From: Bacteroidetes bacterium CG18_big_fil_WC_8_21_14_2_50_41_14
GTDB taxonomy: Bacteria > Bacteroidota > Bacteroidia > Bacteroidales > F082
Reading direction: 5' to 3'
DNA: 64,000 bases
Assembly (NCBI GenBank): GCA_002771745.1
Contig: PCUL01000062.1
Location: 1-64,000 of the forward strand
This document shows, one piece after another, positions 30,527-39,716 of the stretch; the stretch's first letter is position 1; each line of letters starts with the position of its first letter. Both the position numbers and the translations under genes were made by a program. The notes under the pieces are model-generated. The model ran no database searches. It was not told where the DNA came from and saw only the letters and a list, made by a program, of their open reading frames with translations.

Positions 30527-32050
30527 TTATGGAGAAAGCACTATTGTTTGTAGTGCATCTGCGCTAATCTGAAAACCTACTCTTTGATCTCCAATTGACA
30601 AATTGATGTTTCTTGGATCTGAGGACATATTTAATATGACGACAGCAATGGTTCCGTCAGGATTTTGTGCAGCGGTCATCATTAGATCTTTATCTGGATT
30701 CTCAAATCCGATGCGCACAGCGCCGGGTCTGATAAACTTACTGAAATGAGCCATGGTATAGTACAAAGGGGTAAAGTATACTTCATCGCTTTTAGTATCA
30801 ACAATAACAGGAGCTATGCACCAATTTTTGAACCAGTTTGGGCCACCTTGTCGGTCGAGCACCATATTCCAATCTACCCAACCATCTACCCAATTGTTCA
30901 TACATCCAATGATATCTCTGGCATAACGAAATACAGGAACGTATTTTGGATGATCTATTTTATCCTCTTCGGAGGCCCAGTCCCATCCCCAATCCGTTGC
31001 TTCTTTCGACCAATACCAGCAATCCTCCTGCCAGTGGGGAACTTCCGAATCGACACATGTTTCTGTTTGAATAAGATATTTGTCAGGAGCCATGTCATGG
31101 GTATATTTCAATGACTCAGGAAACCAGTCGAATGTACTGGCATACCAGTGAATGGCAAATCCATCGAAATATTTTAATGACTCCTTATCACCATAGATTA
31201 CTTTGGCCCATTCCAATAATTCCTTTCCGCGGTTTTGATCATAGGCAAGTATTTTAACATCAGGATGATCGGCTTCAAGTTTAGGTCCGAGATCATTGGT
31301 AACAAAATCTGCCATATCCATGGCCGAATAGTGCATGCTTTCCCAATTATTGCTGTTTCCTAATGGTTCATTTTCTACCGTAATACCCCATATATCAATA
31401 CCTTCATTTTTATAGGCGTTCAAATATTTGGAAAAAAACAATGCCCAGCTTTGATGGTATTCTGGTAATAATTTGCCACCCATCCAATCATGATTATCCT
31501 TCATCCAGGGAGGCGCTGTCCATGGAGAAGCGATAATCTTAAATCCTTCTTCGGATATATCCATGGCCTCCTTAATCATGGGAATAATATCATCCCGGTC
31601 TTCATCGATGGAAAAATTCACCAGCTCTTTGTCACCCTCAACAGGGGCATAGGAATAATGTCCCAGCGAAAAATCACACGAATTGATATGGGTACGGGTT
31701 AACGAATATTTGGCTCCTTCTGATCCAAAATAGGCATTCAATATTAAATCACGGTTTTTTTTGCTTAATTGATTCAGTAAATAAGCAGATGATTCAGTAA
31801 ATGAGCCACCAAATCCGGTCATGGTTTGATATTTTTGATCGGGAAACAGTTGAACAGCGATGGCCTTCTTACCCACCGGAATTGTAGTTAATTTACTGAT
31901 TTTATGGCCGCTGGCGGAGGTTTCATATACCTCTGCCTGAAGGCTGTTTTGATTTGGATGACAACCTTCCAGTTTTGCTACCATCAGTATGATTATGAAT
32001 AAATTAACTACTTTCATTGGTATTTTATTACTGGTTATCAACTTCATCAC
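30527..32050 (-). CDS. glycoside hydrolase family 30 lipoprotein (beta-glucanase/glucosylceramidase-like)
   Basis: TMTGFGGSFTESSAYLL, acid/base GITVENEPLG, nucleophile LIQTETCVDS; lipobox KLEGC suggests start near 32017. Confidence 0.9.
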   Translation of the reverse strand: MMKLITSNKIPMKVVNLFIIILMVAKLEGCHPNQNSLQAEVYETSASGHKISKLTTIPVGKKAIAVQLFPDQKYQTMTGFGGSFTESSAYLLNQLSKKNRDLILNAYFGSEGAKYSLTRTHINSCDFSLGHYSYAPVEGDKELVNFSIDEDRDDIIPMIKEAMDISEEGFKIIASPWTAPPWMKDNHDWMGGKLLPEYHQSWALFFSKYLNAYKNEGIDIWGITVENEPLGNSNNWESMHYSAMDMADFVTNDLGPKLEADHPDVKILAYDQNRGKELLEWAKVIYGDKESLKYFDGFAIHWYASTFDWFPESLKYTHDMAPDKYLIQTETCVDSEVPHWQEDCWYWSKEATDWGWDWASEEDKIDHPKYVPVFRYARDIIGCMNNWVDGWVDWNMVLDRQGGPNWFKNWCIAPVIVDTKSDEVYFTPLYYTMAHFSKFIRPGAVRIGFENPDKDLMMTAAQNPDGTIAVVILNMSSDPRNINLSIGDQRVGFQISADALQTIVLSP

Positions 32051-33488
32051 GACCCTGATGTTTTACTTTTCCACGACGTATGATAAGTGCCTCTCTGATT
32101 TCATAGGCTTTTTGTTCGGTAACATCATATTTCCAAATAATAATAATGGCCATTATTGCAGTAAATACAGGAATTACAATATCCGCAATCCGAAGGTTTG
32201 TGATAGTCTCTATTGATTGTTTGTCAATGGATTGATCAAATCCAACGAGAGACAAAACAATACCACTGGTAAGTAACGCTATGGCAGTACCAAGTTTGAC
32301 CATCCACCAATACACCGCACCAAACATGCCTTCGCGACGTTCTCCATTATTAAGTTCATCCAAATCACAAACATCTGCGGTCATTGACATCATCAGAGTA
32401 AACAAACCTCCGATACCAAATGACAAAAATGGAATGGGCATAAACATAAGCCAGGGGTTAGCCGGATTAAATCCCCACCATTTTAGAATGTAACCCACGA
32501 TTGAAAGAAGAGTCGCGATAATAAAGGCATTTTTCTTGCCATATTTTTCAGAGAATTTTGTGACTATCGGGATAACGATGAATGCAGTAGCCAAGGCACT
32601 GATGGTACCAAACCATGCCGGCCATGTTCCTGAGGCAGCCTTGTCGCCATTAAAGAGATAATAAACAATGATAAACATGGCAAATTGAGCAATGGTTTGA
32701 AAGCCGTTAAATATGAGGAATGTGGCTCCGCATAACTTGACAAATGGTTTGTTTCTAAGTGTAAGTTTTATCCCTCTGATAAATTCTTTGGTATTTTTAG
32801 CTAACTCTTTCATGGTGAGATTGGACATTTTATCCTTATCGGGAACAATCATTTCTTTATTGAAAATCGCAGGTAGGATCCCCAATATCATACAGGCAGC
32901 ACCAACCCATATAGAAAGTACTCTGGCACCTTGCGGAGCTGACTCAAAAATAGAAGGATCATAAATAATTACCCAAAACCAGGGAGCTATCATCCATGCA
33001 ATTTGTCCCATCCACTGCGAAACTGCCATTAATCTTGTTCTCTCATTGTAATCAGATGTCATTTCATAACCTAATCCAATTAACGGGGTCGCAAAAATGG
33101 TATATCCGATGTAGAAAAATATGGATACGATTAAGAAATAGAAAAAATTATAGGTTTGCGAATCTTCAGGATTTAGTTGCCACATAATCATGAAGGTTAT
33201 CCCGGTGATAATACTTCCCAGCAGGATATAGGGCTTTCTTCGTCCCCATTTGGATTTTGTATTATCAGATATAAACCCCATGATGGGATCAGTTAAGGCG
33301 TCTAAAAGTCGAGGAAATGCGCCCAATATTCCGGCAAGTATCGGGTTCATATTTAAAGACATAATCAACACGACCATAAAAACCCCCAGCGCTGCCGGAA
33401 ACAACTGGTTGGCCAGATGACCTGATCCAAAGGCTATTTTTTGCCCGAAAGGAACGATATCAGCTGTTGCTGTCTTATAGTGCGCCAT
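32028..33488 (-). CDS. MFS transporter, GPH family sugar symporter
   Basis: FGSGHLANQLFPAALGVFM, FPRLLDALTDPIMGFISDNTKSKWGRRKPYIL. Confidence 0.92.
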   Translation of the reverse strand: MAHYKTATADIVPFGQKIAFGSGHLANQLFPAALGVFMVVLIMSLNMNPILAGILGAFPRLLDALTDPIMGFISDNTKSKWGRRKPYILLGSIITGITFMIMWQLNPEDSQTYNFFYFLIVSIFFYIGYTIFATPLIGLGYEMTSDYNERTRLMAVSQWMGQIAWMIAPWFWVIIYDPSIFESAPQGARVLSIWVGAACMILGILPAIFNKEMIVPDKDKMSNLTMKELAKNTKEFIRGIKLTLRNKPFVKLCGATFLIFNGFQTIAQFAMFIIVYYLFNGDKAASGTWPAWFGTISALATAFIVIPIVTKFSEKYGKKNAFIIATLLSIVGYILKWWGFNPANPWLMFMPIPFLSFGIGGLFTLMMSMTADVCDLDELNNGERREGMFGAVYWWMVKLGTAIALLTSGIVLSLVGFDQSIDKQSIETITNLRIADIVIPVFTAIMAIIIIWKYDVTEQKAYEIREALIIRRGKVKHQGRDEVDNQ

Positions 33489-33717
33489 GGTCTCTCCTAT
33501 TTTTTTTATTGTCTTTAATTTTCAACTTCATTGTTTCGGCAAGTAAATAATCTGCTACAGGTTTGGTATTGCGATCTACCGTAAAAAGCTCCCAGTGTTT
33601 CTCTGCTCCCATCACGTCGTATGGATCGCCCTTCCAGTACTCGTCAGAAGCTTCAAACCAAAAGGTTGTAATATTATGTTGTTCAGCCCAGTCCATCAAT
33701 TCCTGATATTTTTGTGA
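33475..33717 (-). pseudogene. C-terminal remnant of GH17-like glycosyl hydrolase
   Basis: In-frame after the phosphorylase TAA: SQKYQELMDWAEQHNITTFWFEASDEYWKGDPYDVMGAEKHWELFTVDRNTKPVADYLL...; resembles the C-terminal block of bacterial GH17 proteins; no N-terminal catalytic region upstream. Confidence 0.7.
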
Positions 33718-36700
33718 TTAACCAACATGCTTTGGTTTATTTACTGTTACGCTGATCATTTGAATTTCGCCATCGCGATTAAATAGTTGTTTGCTGGTAG
33801 CAATATTGATGCATTTGCCCTGTATTTCATTTGTTTTGCCATTTTTATAATGGATGGTAATTATTTCCTCATTGGAAAAAGTAACGATTACAGGCACCTG
33901 GCAGTAGGTAAACCCTATTTGATTTTTATTTAATTCAATACATAGATTATCACCTTCAACAGACAGATATTCAAATTGATGACTTTCGCTTAATATTTCA
34001 TCTTCATTGAGCAAAGAAGGATTAAAAATTATTCGGCCTGAGTTAACCCTTACCCCCATTTCACCCAATCGCGTGATGATGTCTTCCTTTACCTGTCCGG
34101 TTAAACCAGGCTGTTTTACCCCCGCGTTAAAAGGTGTATGCGAGTATGCATCCGTTGGAAAAGCCCCATACAATTCGGGAGACTTGTAAAGCCCTATACC
34201 GGCTTTAATTTCATAATAATGAGCCTTTAGTTGTCCCGACAGAGAGCTATCAGCACCTTCGTCGATGGCTTTTAGGTAACACTCCTGGGTAGCAAGCAGG
34301 AGTTTGGAAACCATGTGCCAGTAGATTGAGCCCAGGCCTTCATATCCATAGAATGCTCCCGATCGTCCTGTAAACGACTTGTGATCGAATATTTTTTCGT
34401 AGATACTCAGAATCAGGTCTTTTTCCTGACCGATGGGGTGTTCATCGGTTTTTGCATCTAATTTATTTAAAGCCAGCCGAAGTTTTTCCACATTTCTAAA
34501 GGATTCATTGAAATGAAATCTGCCTGTTTGGTCTACTTTTATAATAGAGGTATCCTGATCTGCAATGAGCATTTTCAGTAAAAATGATTGTTCAACAAGA
34601 TCTGCCGGAATATTATTTTTATTCTCAAAACGAGGAAGTTCGCGGTTGGGATACAGCATATAACTGTATTGATCTTCCCTGAAAATCTGGCTGTTTTTCA
34701 ATGAATTGAGCACATCCAGACTTTCTTGTGTGGATAAAAGTCCGGAACTTAATACAGCCACCTGACCCTCAAGCATTTCATATAAATTTCTGATGGAAAT
34801 ACTGTCTGAATGAAAGGATATGAGATTGTAAGCGTGATACAGACCGTCAGTCCGTTTATTCACCCGAATGGTCTGATCAATATATTTTAAACTGAGGGTG
34901 CAGAAATCAGATATGTTAATCAATGAGAGCCAATTGGTTTCTCCTGAAAAGGATTCAGCGTAGATTTTTTTTCTGAACTTTTCGTAAGCCAGGCCAAGGG
35001 AATCTGTCATGCTCTTTCGATCCTGATCGGTAAACCCACTTGTTAACAGCCTGACTCCGTTTTTAAAGATGGTAAAAATATCCTGAAAAAATGTGGCCAT
35101 TTCTTCAGAAACAGCAACCTGTTCGTGGGTCGAATTGGCAAATAATTCTTCCCAAAATTTTAAGAATCTACGCAAATAACAGAGGGTTACCATGGAGGTT
35201 CCATTGCCCACCAGTGCGTTGTTGGCATCGTTCCACTCAGGACGTTGTGTATTTAACCAAATGCCGGCTTCAGGAATAAAATTGCTAAGTTTAGACAGCA
35301 AGGTGGCCAGAATTTTTTCAGTAAGGTTTACTTTGTACGTATGGTGTCCTGATTTATCCCAAAGTAATCTGGCATCTGCGCCCAAATGTGCAACATTGAT
35401 ATGGATGCGCTCATGCAGAGCTGCATTAAATAGAACCGTATCTTTCGGATTTTCAATAATTTCATCGTAAGACTTAATCTGATAAGGTATATTGGCATAG
35501 GTGAAAATCCTTTGGTTAAGCAGAACGTCTATTTTACCCGGATGAAACTGATGAGAAAGTTCCATGAGTTTTTGAAGGTAAATGATTTGATGATCGCCCC
35601 AATAACCAATATATGACCAGGCATTGTGCGGGTCGGGAACTTCCCATTCGAACCCATTACGCATGATTCTGTAAGGATTGTAACCATCCATGGTGGAAGC
35701 ATTTACAAACCTGGAAATGATTCCTTCAATAAATTCAGGATAGGACAGGCAAAGTGCTTCCCAATTCTGAAAAATATCGCGCCAGTTACCCTGATAATTG
35801 TATTTAAGGCTAGCATCCTCATTTTTTGTTTCAATGGAGAATTGATTCCATGGTCGGCTTGGATCACCATGCCTGCGACTAAAAGTTAACGGCAGGTATT
35901 CACAGGTAATACGCGTTAAATCAGCATCATCGAACTTTTCGGCCATGGCCAGTAAATCTGTATAAGAAACCTGGACAGGTAAGCTATCGAGCCATAAGTG
36001 ATGTTTTTTTGCTGCTCGCTTGTTAATTTGCCCGACATACAACTTGAAATCATGTCTTTCAACCGTATAATTATTGGCAAACACGCCTCCCCGCATGATA
36101 TTGTACAGGGTATTTGAATAATGCCTTGCACTACATAAAGGTGTATTGGTTACCTGAAAGCCATCGGCATTTGCCACCATTTTTTTTAAATTACCAGTAC
36201 CTTTGCGTATATCAGACATTAACTGAGATTCCAGGTCCTCCGTTTGCAGGATGTGCCTTTTAAGGTTGGCCACTTCGGTACTTCCCAAATTGATTTCTGA
36301 TACTGTAAACCAAGATTTTTCCTGTTGAGCCTGCAAATCCAGGGAAGCATAAATATGATAAGCTCCACGGGATGCCCTGATATCCGTTTCCTGTTCAACC
36401 GCATCTCCCTGTTTAAATTTTCCGACTTGTTTATCCGACACAAGAATTTTACTCTCCTTGCCGAAGCCAATCGACCAAACCGCTGTTGTTTTAAGTGCTT
36501 CACTGGGCTCTGCCCTATCAACCGGAATTGAACTCAACATAAACAAGCCCAAGGTGGTGTCAGGCAATAACTCATTCTTTTTATACGCATCCAGCAAGTT
36601 GCTGTATTCGTTTTGGAAACCATAATCTACTCCATAAGGAAGGATGTTGCGCAGACCATCCAATAAAGCTATCTGAGTTGTTTTTTTGCCCAAATTAACA

Positions 36701-37194
36701 ATCATTGACTTTTTTACAAATCCAAACTGCTCACTGTTATACCATCCGTAACGAAAACACAAGCCAAGTTCGTTGTTAATTTCTTCAAAAACCACGCTAT
36801 TTCCATAGGTGCTTTTGTAAATGTTTCGTGTGATCTGATAAAATTTAAGCGACTCCTCTGTAAAAGGTTCCCACAAAAGAGTACGGTTATCCCTGGTAAC
36901 TAGAAATGAGGAAACGCTTCCTGTAATTCCTTTGTAATCATGTATTTTGTCATCGGTGTAGTAAGGAAACAATGCATGGTTTCGGTCTTTTCTGCCAGCT
37001 GTTAGTGCACCATTGCTCGAAATAAACATCCAATGATCTGAATCGCTTACAATGCTCATAAGGAAATCCGGCATTTCGTGGTAATTCTGTATTTGATAAT
37101 ACTTTTCACCATCCAGGTCAACAAATCGCCCTGTAATTCCTCCTTTAATGGTTTTTAACTCACTATTTCCGATAAATATTTTTTTATGCTCCAT
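33718..37194 (-). CDS. GH94/GH149/GH161-like glycan phosphorylase (putative beta-1,3-glucan phosphorylase)
   Basis: ~1160 aa; GRFVDLDGEKYYQIQNYHEMPDFLMSIVSDSDHWMFISSNGALTAGRKDRNHALFPYYTDDKIHD and FYGYEGLGSIYWHMVSKLLLATQE; ORF-track start 37245 likely 51 nt too early (internal ATG MEHKKIF). Confidence 0.75.
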   Translation of the reverse strand: MEHKKIFIGNSELKTIKGGITGRFVDLDGEKYYQIQNYHEMPDFLMSIVSDSDHWMFISSNGALTAGRKDRNHALFPYYTDDKIHDYKGITGSVSSFLVTRDNRTLLWEPFTEESLKFYQITRNIYKSTYGNSVVFEEINNELGLCFRYGWYNSEQFGFVKKSMIVNLGKKTTQIALLDGLRNILPYGVDYGFQNEYSNLLDAYKKNELLPDTTLGLFMLSSIPVDRAEPSEALKTTAVWSIGFGKESKILVSDKQVGKFKQGDAVEQETDIRASRGAYHIYASLDLQAQQEKSWFTVSEINLGSTEVANLKRHILQTEDLESQLMSDIRKGTGNLKKMVANADGFQVTNTPLCSARHYSNTLYNIMRGGVFANNYTVERHDFKLYVGQINKRAAKKHHLWLDSLPVQVSYTDLLAMAEKFDDADLTRITCEYLPLTFSRRHGDPSRPWNQFSIETKNEDASLKYNYQGNWRDIFQNWEALCLSYPEFIEGIISRFVNASTMDGYNPYRIMRNGFEWEVPDPHNAWSYIGYWGDHQIIYLQKLMELSHQFHPGKIDVLLNQRIFTYANIPYQIKSYDEIIENPKDTVLFNAALHERIHINVAHLGADARLLWDKSGHHTYKVNLTEKILATLLSKLSNFIPEAGIWLNTQRPEWNDANNALVGNGTSMVTLCYLRRFLKFWEELFANSTHEQVAVSEEMATFFQDIFTIFKNGVRLLTSGFTDQDRKSMTDSLGLAYEKFRKKIYAESFSGETNWLSLINISDFCTLSLKYIDQTIRVNKRTDGLYHAYNLISFHSDSISIRNLYEMLEGQVAVLSSGLLSTQESLDVLNSLKNSQIFREDQYSYMLYPNRELPRFENKNNIPADLVEQSFLLKMLIADQDTSIIKVDQTGRFHFNESFRNVEKLRLALNKLDAKTDEHPIGQEKDLILSIYEKIFDHKSFTGRSGAFYGYEGLGSIYWHMVSKLLLATQECYLKAIDEGADSSLSGQLKAHYYEIKAGIGLYKSPELYGAFPTDAYSHTPFNAGVKQPGLTGQVKEDIITRLGEMGVRVNSGRIIFNPSLLNEDEILSESHQFEYLSVEGDNLCIELNKNQIGFTYCQVPVIVTFSNEEIITIHYKNGKTNEIQGKCINIATSKQLFNRDGEIQMISVTVNKPKHVG

Positions 37195-37201
37195 GGAATG
37201 T

Positions 37202-37351
37202 CTATTGATGGGCTTCGATTTTGATAAGTCCAAATTCAGGTTCAATCAATTTTACAACGCCCGATATGACCGATGCATCAAATCCCATTAAGAAGGTGCC
37301 CGGAGTCACAATTAGTGAAATAAACACGACATATACGTTGTTATTTTTCAT
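37202..37351 (-). pseudogene. N-terminal remnant (49 codons) of sugar-porter MFS transporter
   Basis: Minus strand ATG 37351 to TAG 37202: MKNNNVYVVFISLIVTPGTFLMGFDASVISGVVKLIEPEFGLIKIEAHQ*; TM1 of sugar-porter family (GFDxxVISG). Confidence 0.7.
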
Positions 37352-37353
37352 GT

Positions 37354-38187
37354 TTACTTTGTTTTTTGATAAATCCTTACAAAATCAACTTCCATGGTTT
37401 GAGGAAAGGCATTGGTATCAATGCCATTCAAACCTCCCCAGGCACCACCGATGGCCAAATTGAGTATTAGATAATAAGGCTTATTGTATGGCCATTTTGA
37501 TTCTCCAAGTCCTTCATTTTGATATTGAAAATACAAGCTATCATCTACAAAGGCAAAAAGCCTGTCAGGAGTCCATTCCAGCGCATAAGTATGGAACCGG
37601 GATGTAACCTGTGGCACAAACAGGGTGGCTGTTTGCTGGGTTTTAGTCTGCCACTGGTAATCTTTGGAATGCGCTGAAGCGTGAACTATCCCCTCATCAT
37701 GTCCCACATGCTCCATGATATCGATTTCGCCAATATCGGGCCAGTTACCGTCTTTAAAAGTCCAATTTCCAGGCATCATCCAAATAGCTGACCATGTACC
37801 TCTGGCACGTGGCAATCTCGCATTTACTTCTACACGTCCATATTGCCAGTCTGCTTTGGAAGTTAGCCGGGCAGAGGTGAATTCTTTTTCATTACTATCC
37901 TGATAAAGTGCTGTAATGCGAAGGATTCCGTTTTCCACACCAGCATTTTCTTTTTTAGCCACAGTGTATTCCTGTGCTTCCAAATTTCCCCAACCGACTT
38001 CATTTCCTTCGGTGTCGTATTTCCATTTGGCAGAGTCTGGCAGACCATCATAATCAAACTCATCATGCCAAACCAATTGATAGTCTTCGTTTTTGACATC
38101 GGAAACAGCCCTGTTTTTGTTGTGTTTGGTATCACAAGCCATCCAAAATAGAAGTAAGCATGTAAATGGAATTAGTGTTTTCATCAC
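37354..38187 (-). CDS. glycoside hydrolase family 16 lipoprotein (laminarinase-like)
   Basis: Lipobox LLFWMAC; LVWHDEFDYDG, GNLEAQEYT, GEIDIMEHVGHDEG, AIGGAWGGLNGID. Confidence 0.94.
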   Translation of the reverse strand: MMKTLIPFTCLLLFWMACDTKHNKNRAVSDVKNEDYQLVWHDEFDYDGLPDSAKWKYDTEGNEVGWGNLEAQEYTVAKKENAGVENGILRITALYQDSNEKEFTSARLTSKADWQYGRVEVNARLPRARGTWSAIWMMPGNWTFKDGNWPDIGEIDIMEHVGHDEGIVHASAHSKDYQWQTKTQQTATLFVPQVTSRFHTYALEWTPDRLFAFVDDSLYFQYQNEGLGESKWPYNKPYYLILNLAIGGAWGGLNGIDTNAFPQTMEVDFVRIYQKTK

Positions 38188-38201
38188 GATGGCAATAAGT
38201 G

Positions 38202-39536
38202 CTATTTAACTTCCTGATATACCCTTACATAATCAACTTCCATACTTTGAGGAAAGATGGTATTGTCAATACCTTGCAATCCACCCCAGGTTCCTCCTAC
38301 AGCAACGTTGAGAATAAAGAAGGCAGGTTTGTCGAAAGGCCAGTTTTCGTCCGTTTTAACCACAGGTGAATAAGTATGGACTATGTTTTCCAGATCATCC
38401 ACATAAAAAACAAGTTTTTTTTCTGTCCAAAGCAATCCATAAACATGAAATTCCTCTTCACAAGTGGGCAAGCTCAAACTACTGCCACTTCCCGTTCCCC
38501 CATTCCCTGAAGTCGTGTGCACGGTAGAATGAACCACATCTGGCTCGTATCCAACATATTCCATAATATCTATTTCCCCACAAGCAGGCCAGCCAATACT
38601 GTTGATATCGCTACCCAGCATCCAGATGGCGGGCCAAATACCTCTGCCTGAGGGCAATTTGGCACGGATCTCCATTTTACCATATTTAAAATCATGCTTG
38701 CCCTGGCTAACCATACGCGCTGATGTATAGGATCCCACCGTAGTGTTGTCATTTATTTTTCGTGCTGTAATTACCAGATTACCATCAACTACTTCAGCAT
38801 TGTTACCATTGGTATAGTTTTGAAGTTCCTGATTTCCCCAACCGCCTGAGCCTGTGTCAAAGATCCAGTTGTTTGAGTTTACCGACGTCCCGTCAAACTC
38901 ATCAGACCAAACCAGGGTCAGGTTGGGAATATAGTCGGGATCATCTTGCAGGATATTAACAATCTGAATTAACGAGAAACTGTCGGAGCCAATCATGACC
39001 ACCAATTCAATTGGATAGTTTCCTTCGAGAGGGAAATAGGCAGTATATTCCATTTCATTTTCGATAAGCTCATCGCGAAAGTGCCAGCTAAAAGAGTCGT
39101 ATTGACCAGTGGTTGTATTAATCAGGTTGACATAATTGGGGTTGTCAGGGGTGATCTCCAAAGTAAAGGACAACTGAATCTCTGTGTTGGCAATTGTAAT
39201 CGCTTTATTGGAAGATGTATTGTTCCCGTTATAATCGGTCAGGTGCAACGATACTTCATAATCTCCGGCAATAGGATAGTAGATGTCATATGATTTTTTT
39301 TTATTGGTAGTGGTATCGCCATCCCCGTTTCCAAAATTCCAAATCATTGAATAGTACTCACCCTCAGAGGTATTAACGTATGCCACATGATTTTCATCAT
39401 TAAAAGTGTAAGTAAAATCTGCCTTAAAATCAGCATCATTATTATTATCACAACCTCCAAAACTTGTCAGGGTAGTGATGAATAGCGAAATTAGAGGAAT
39501 TTTGATAAAAAGATTTGTTTTAGTAAACGTCTTCAT
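38202..39536 (-). CDS. PKD domain + glycoside hydrolase family 16 (laminarinase-like) lipoprotein
   Basis: PKD-like repeats, then LVWSDEFDGTSVNSNNW, GEIDIMEYVGYEP, AVGGTWGGLQGID; lipobox TSFGGC. Confidence 0.94.
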   Translation of the reverse strand: MKTFTKTNLFIKIPLISLFITTLTSFGGCDNNNDADFKADFTYTFNDENHVAYVNTSEGEYYSMIWNFGNGDGDTTTNKKKSYDIYYPIAGDYEVSLHLTDYNGNNTSSNKAITIANTEIQLSFTLEITPDNPNYVNLINTTTGQYDSFSWHFRDELIENEMEYTAYFPLEGNYPIELVVMIGSDSFSLIQIVNILQDDPDYIPNLTLVWSDEFDGTSVNSNNWIFDTGSGGWGNQELQNYTNGNNAEVVDGNLVITARKINDNTTVGSYTSARMVSQGKHDFKYGKMEIRAKLPSGRGIWPAIWMLGSDINSIGWPACGEIDIMEYVGYEPDVVHSTVHTTSGNGGTGSGSSLSLPTCEEEFHVYGLLWTEKKLVFYVDDLENIVHTYSPVVKTDENWPFDKPAFFILNVAVGGTWGGLQGIDNTIFPQSMEVDYVRVYQEVK

Positions 39537-39625
39537 TTATATAGGATTAAGATTGACTTTTGTAGTATAATTGATTTGAAAAACAGGGAGGTCTTTTTAT
39601 AAATCATTTGATCATTTTGGTCTCC

Positions 39626-39674
39626 GACAGCCGATGCAGCAAGGGAGCTTAAATTCCTTGTTACATCGACTGTT
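39626..39674. repeat. long imperfect stem-loop between GH16 and surface lipoprotein genes
   Basis: ACAG.C.CGATG.CAG.CAAGG...CCTTG.TTA.CATCG.A.CTGT. Confidence 0.75.
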
Positions 39675-39716
39675 TTCAACGACCACCCAATTCAAAACCA
39701 ATTATTTTTATTGAAT

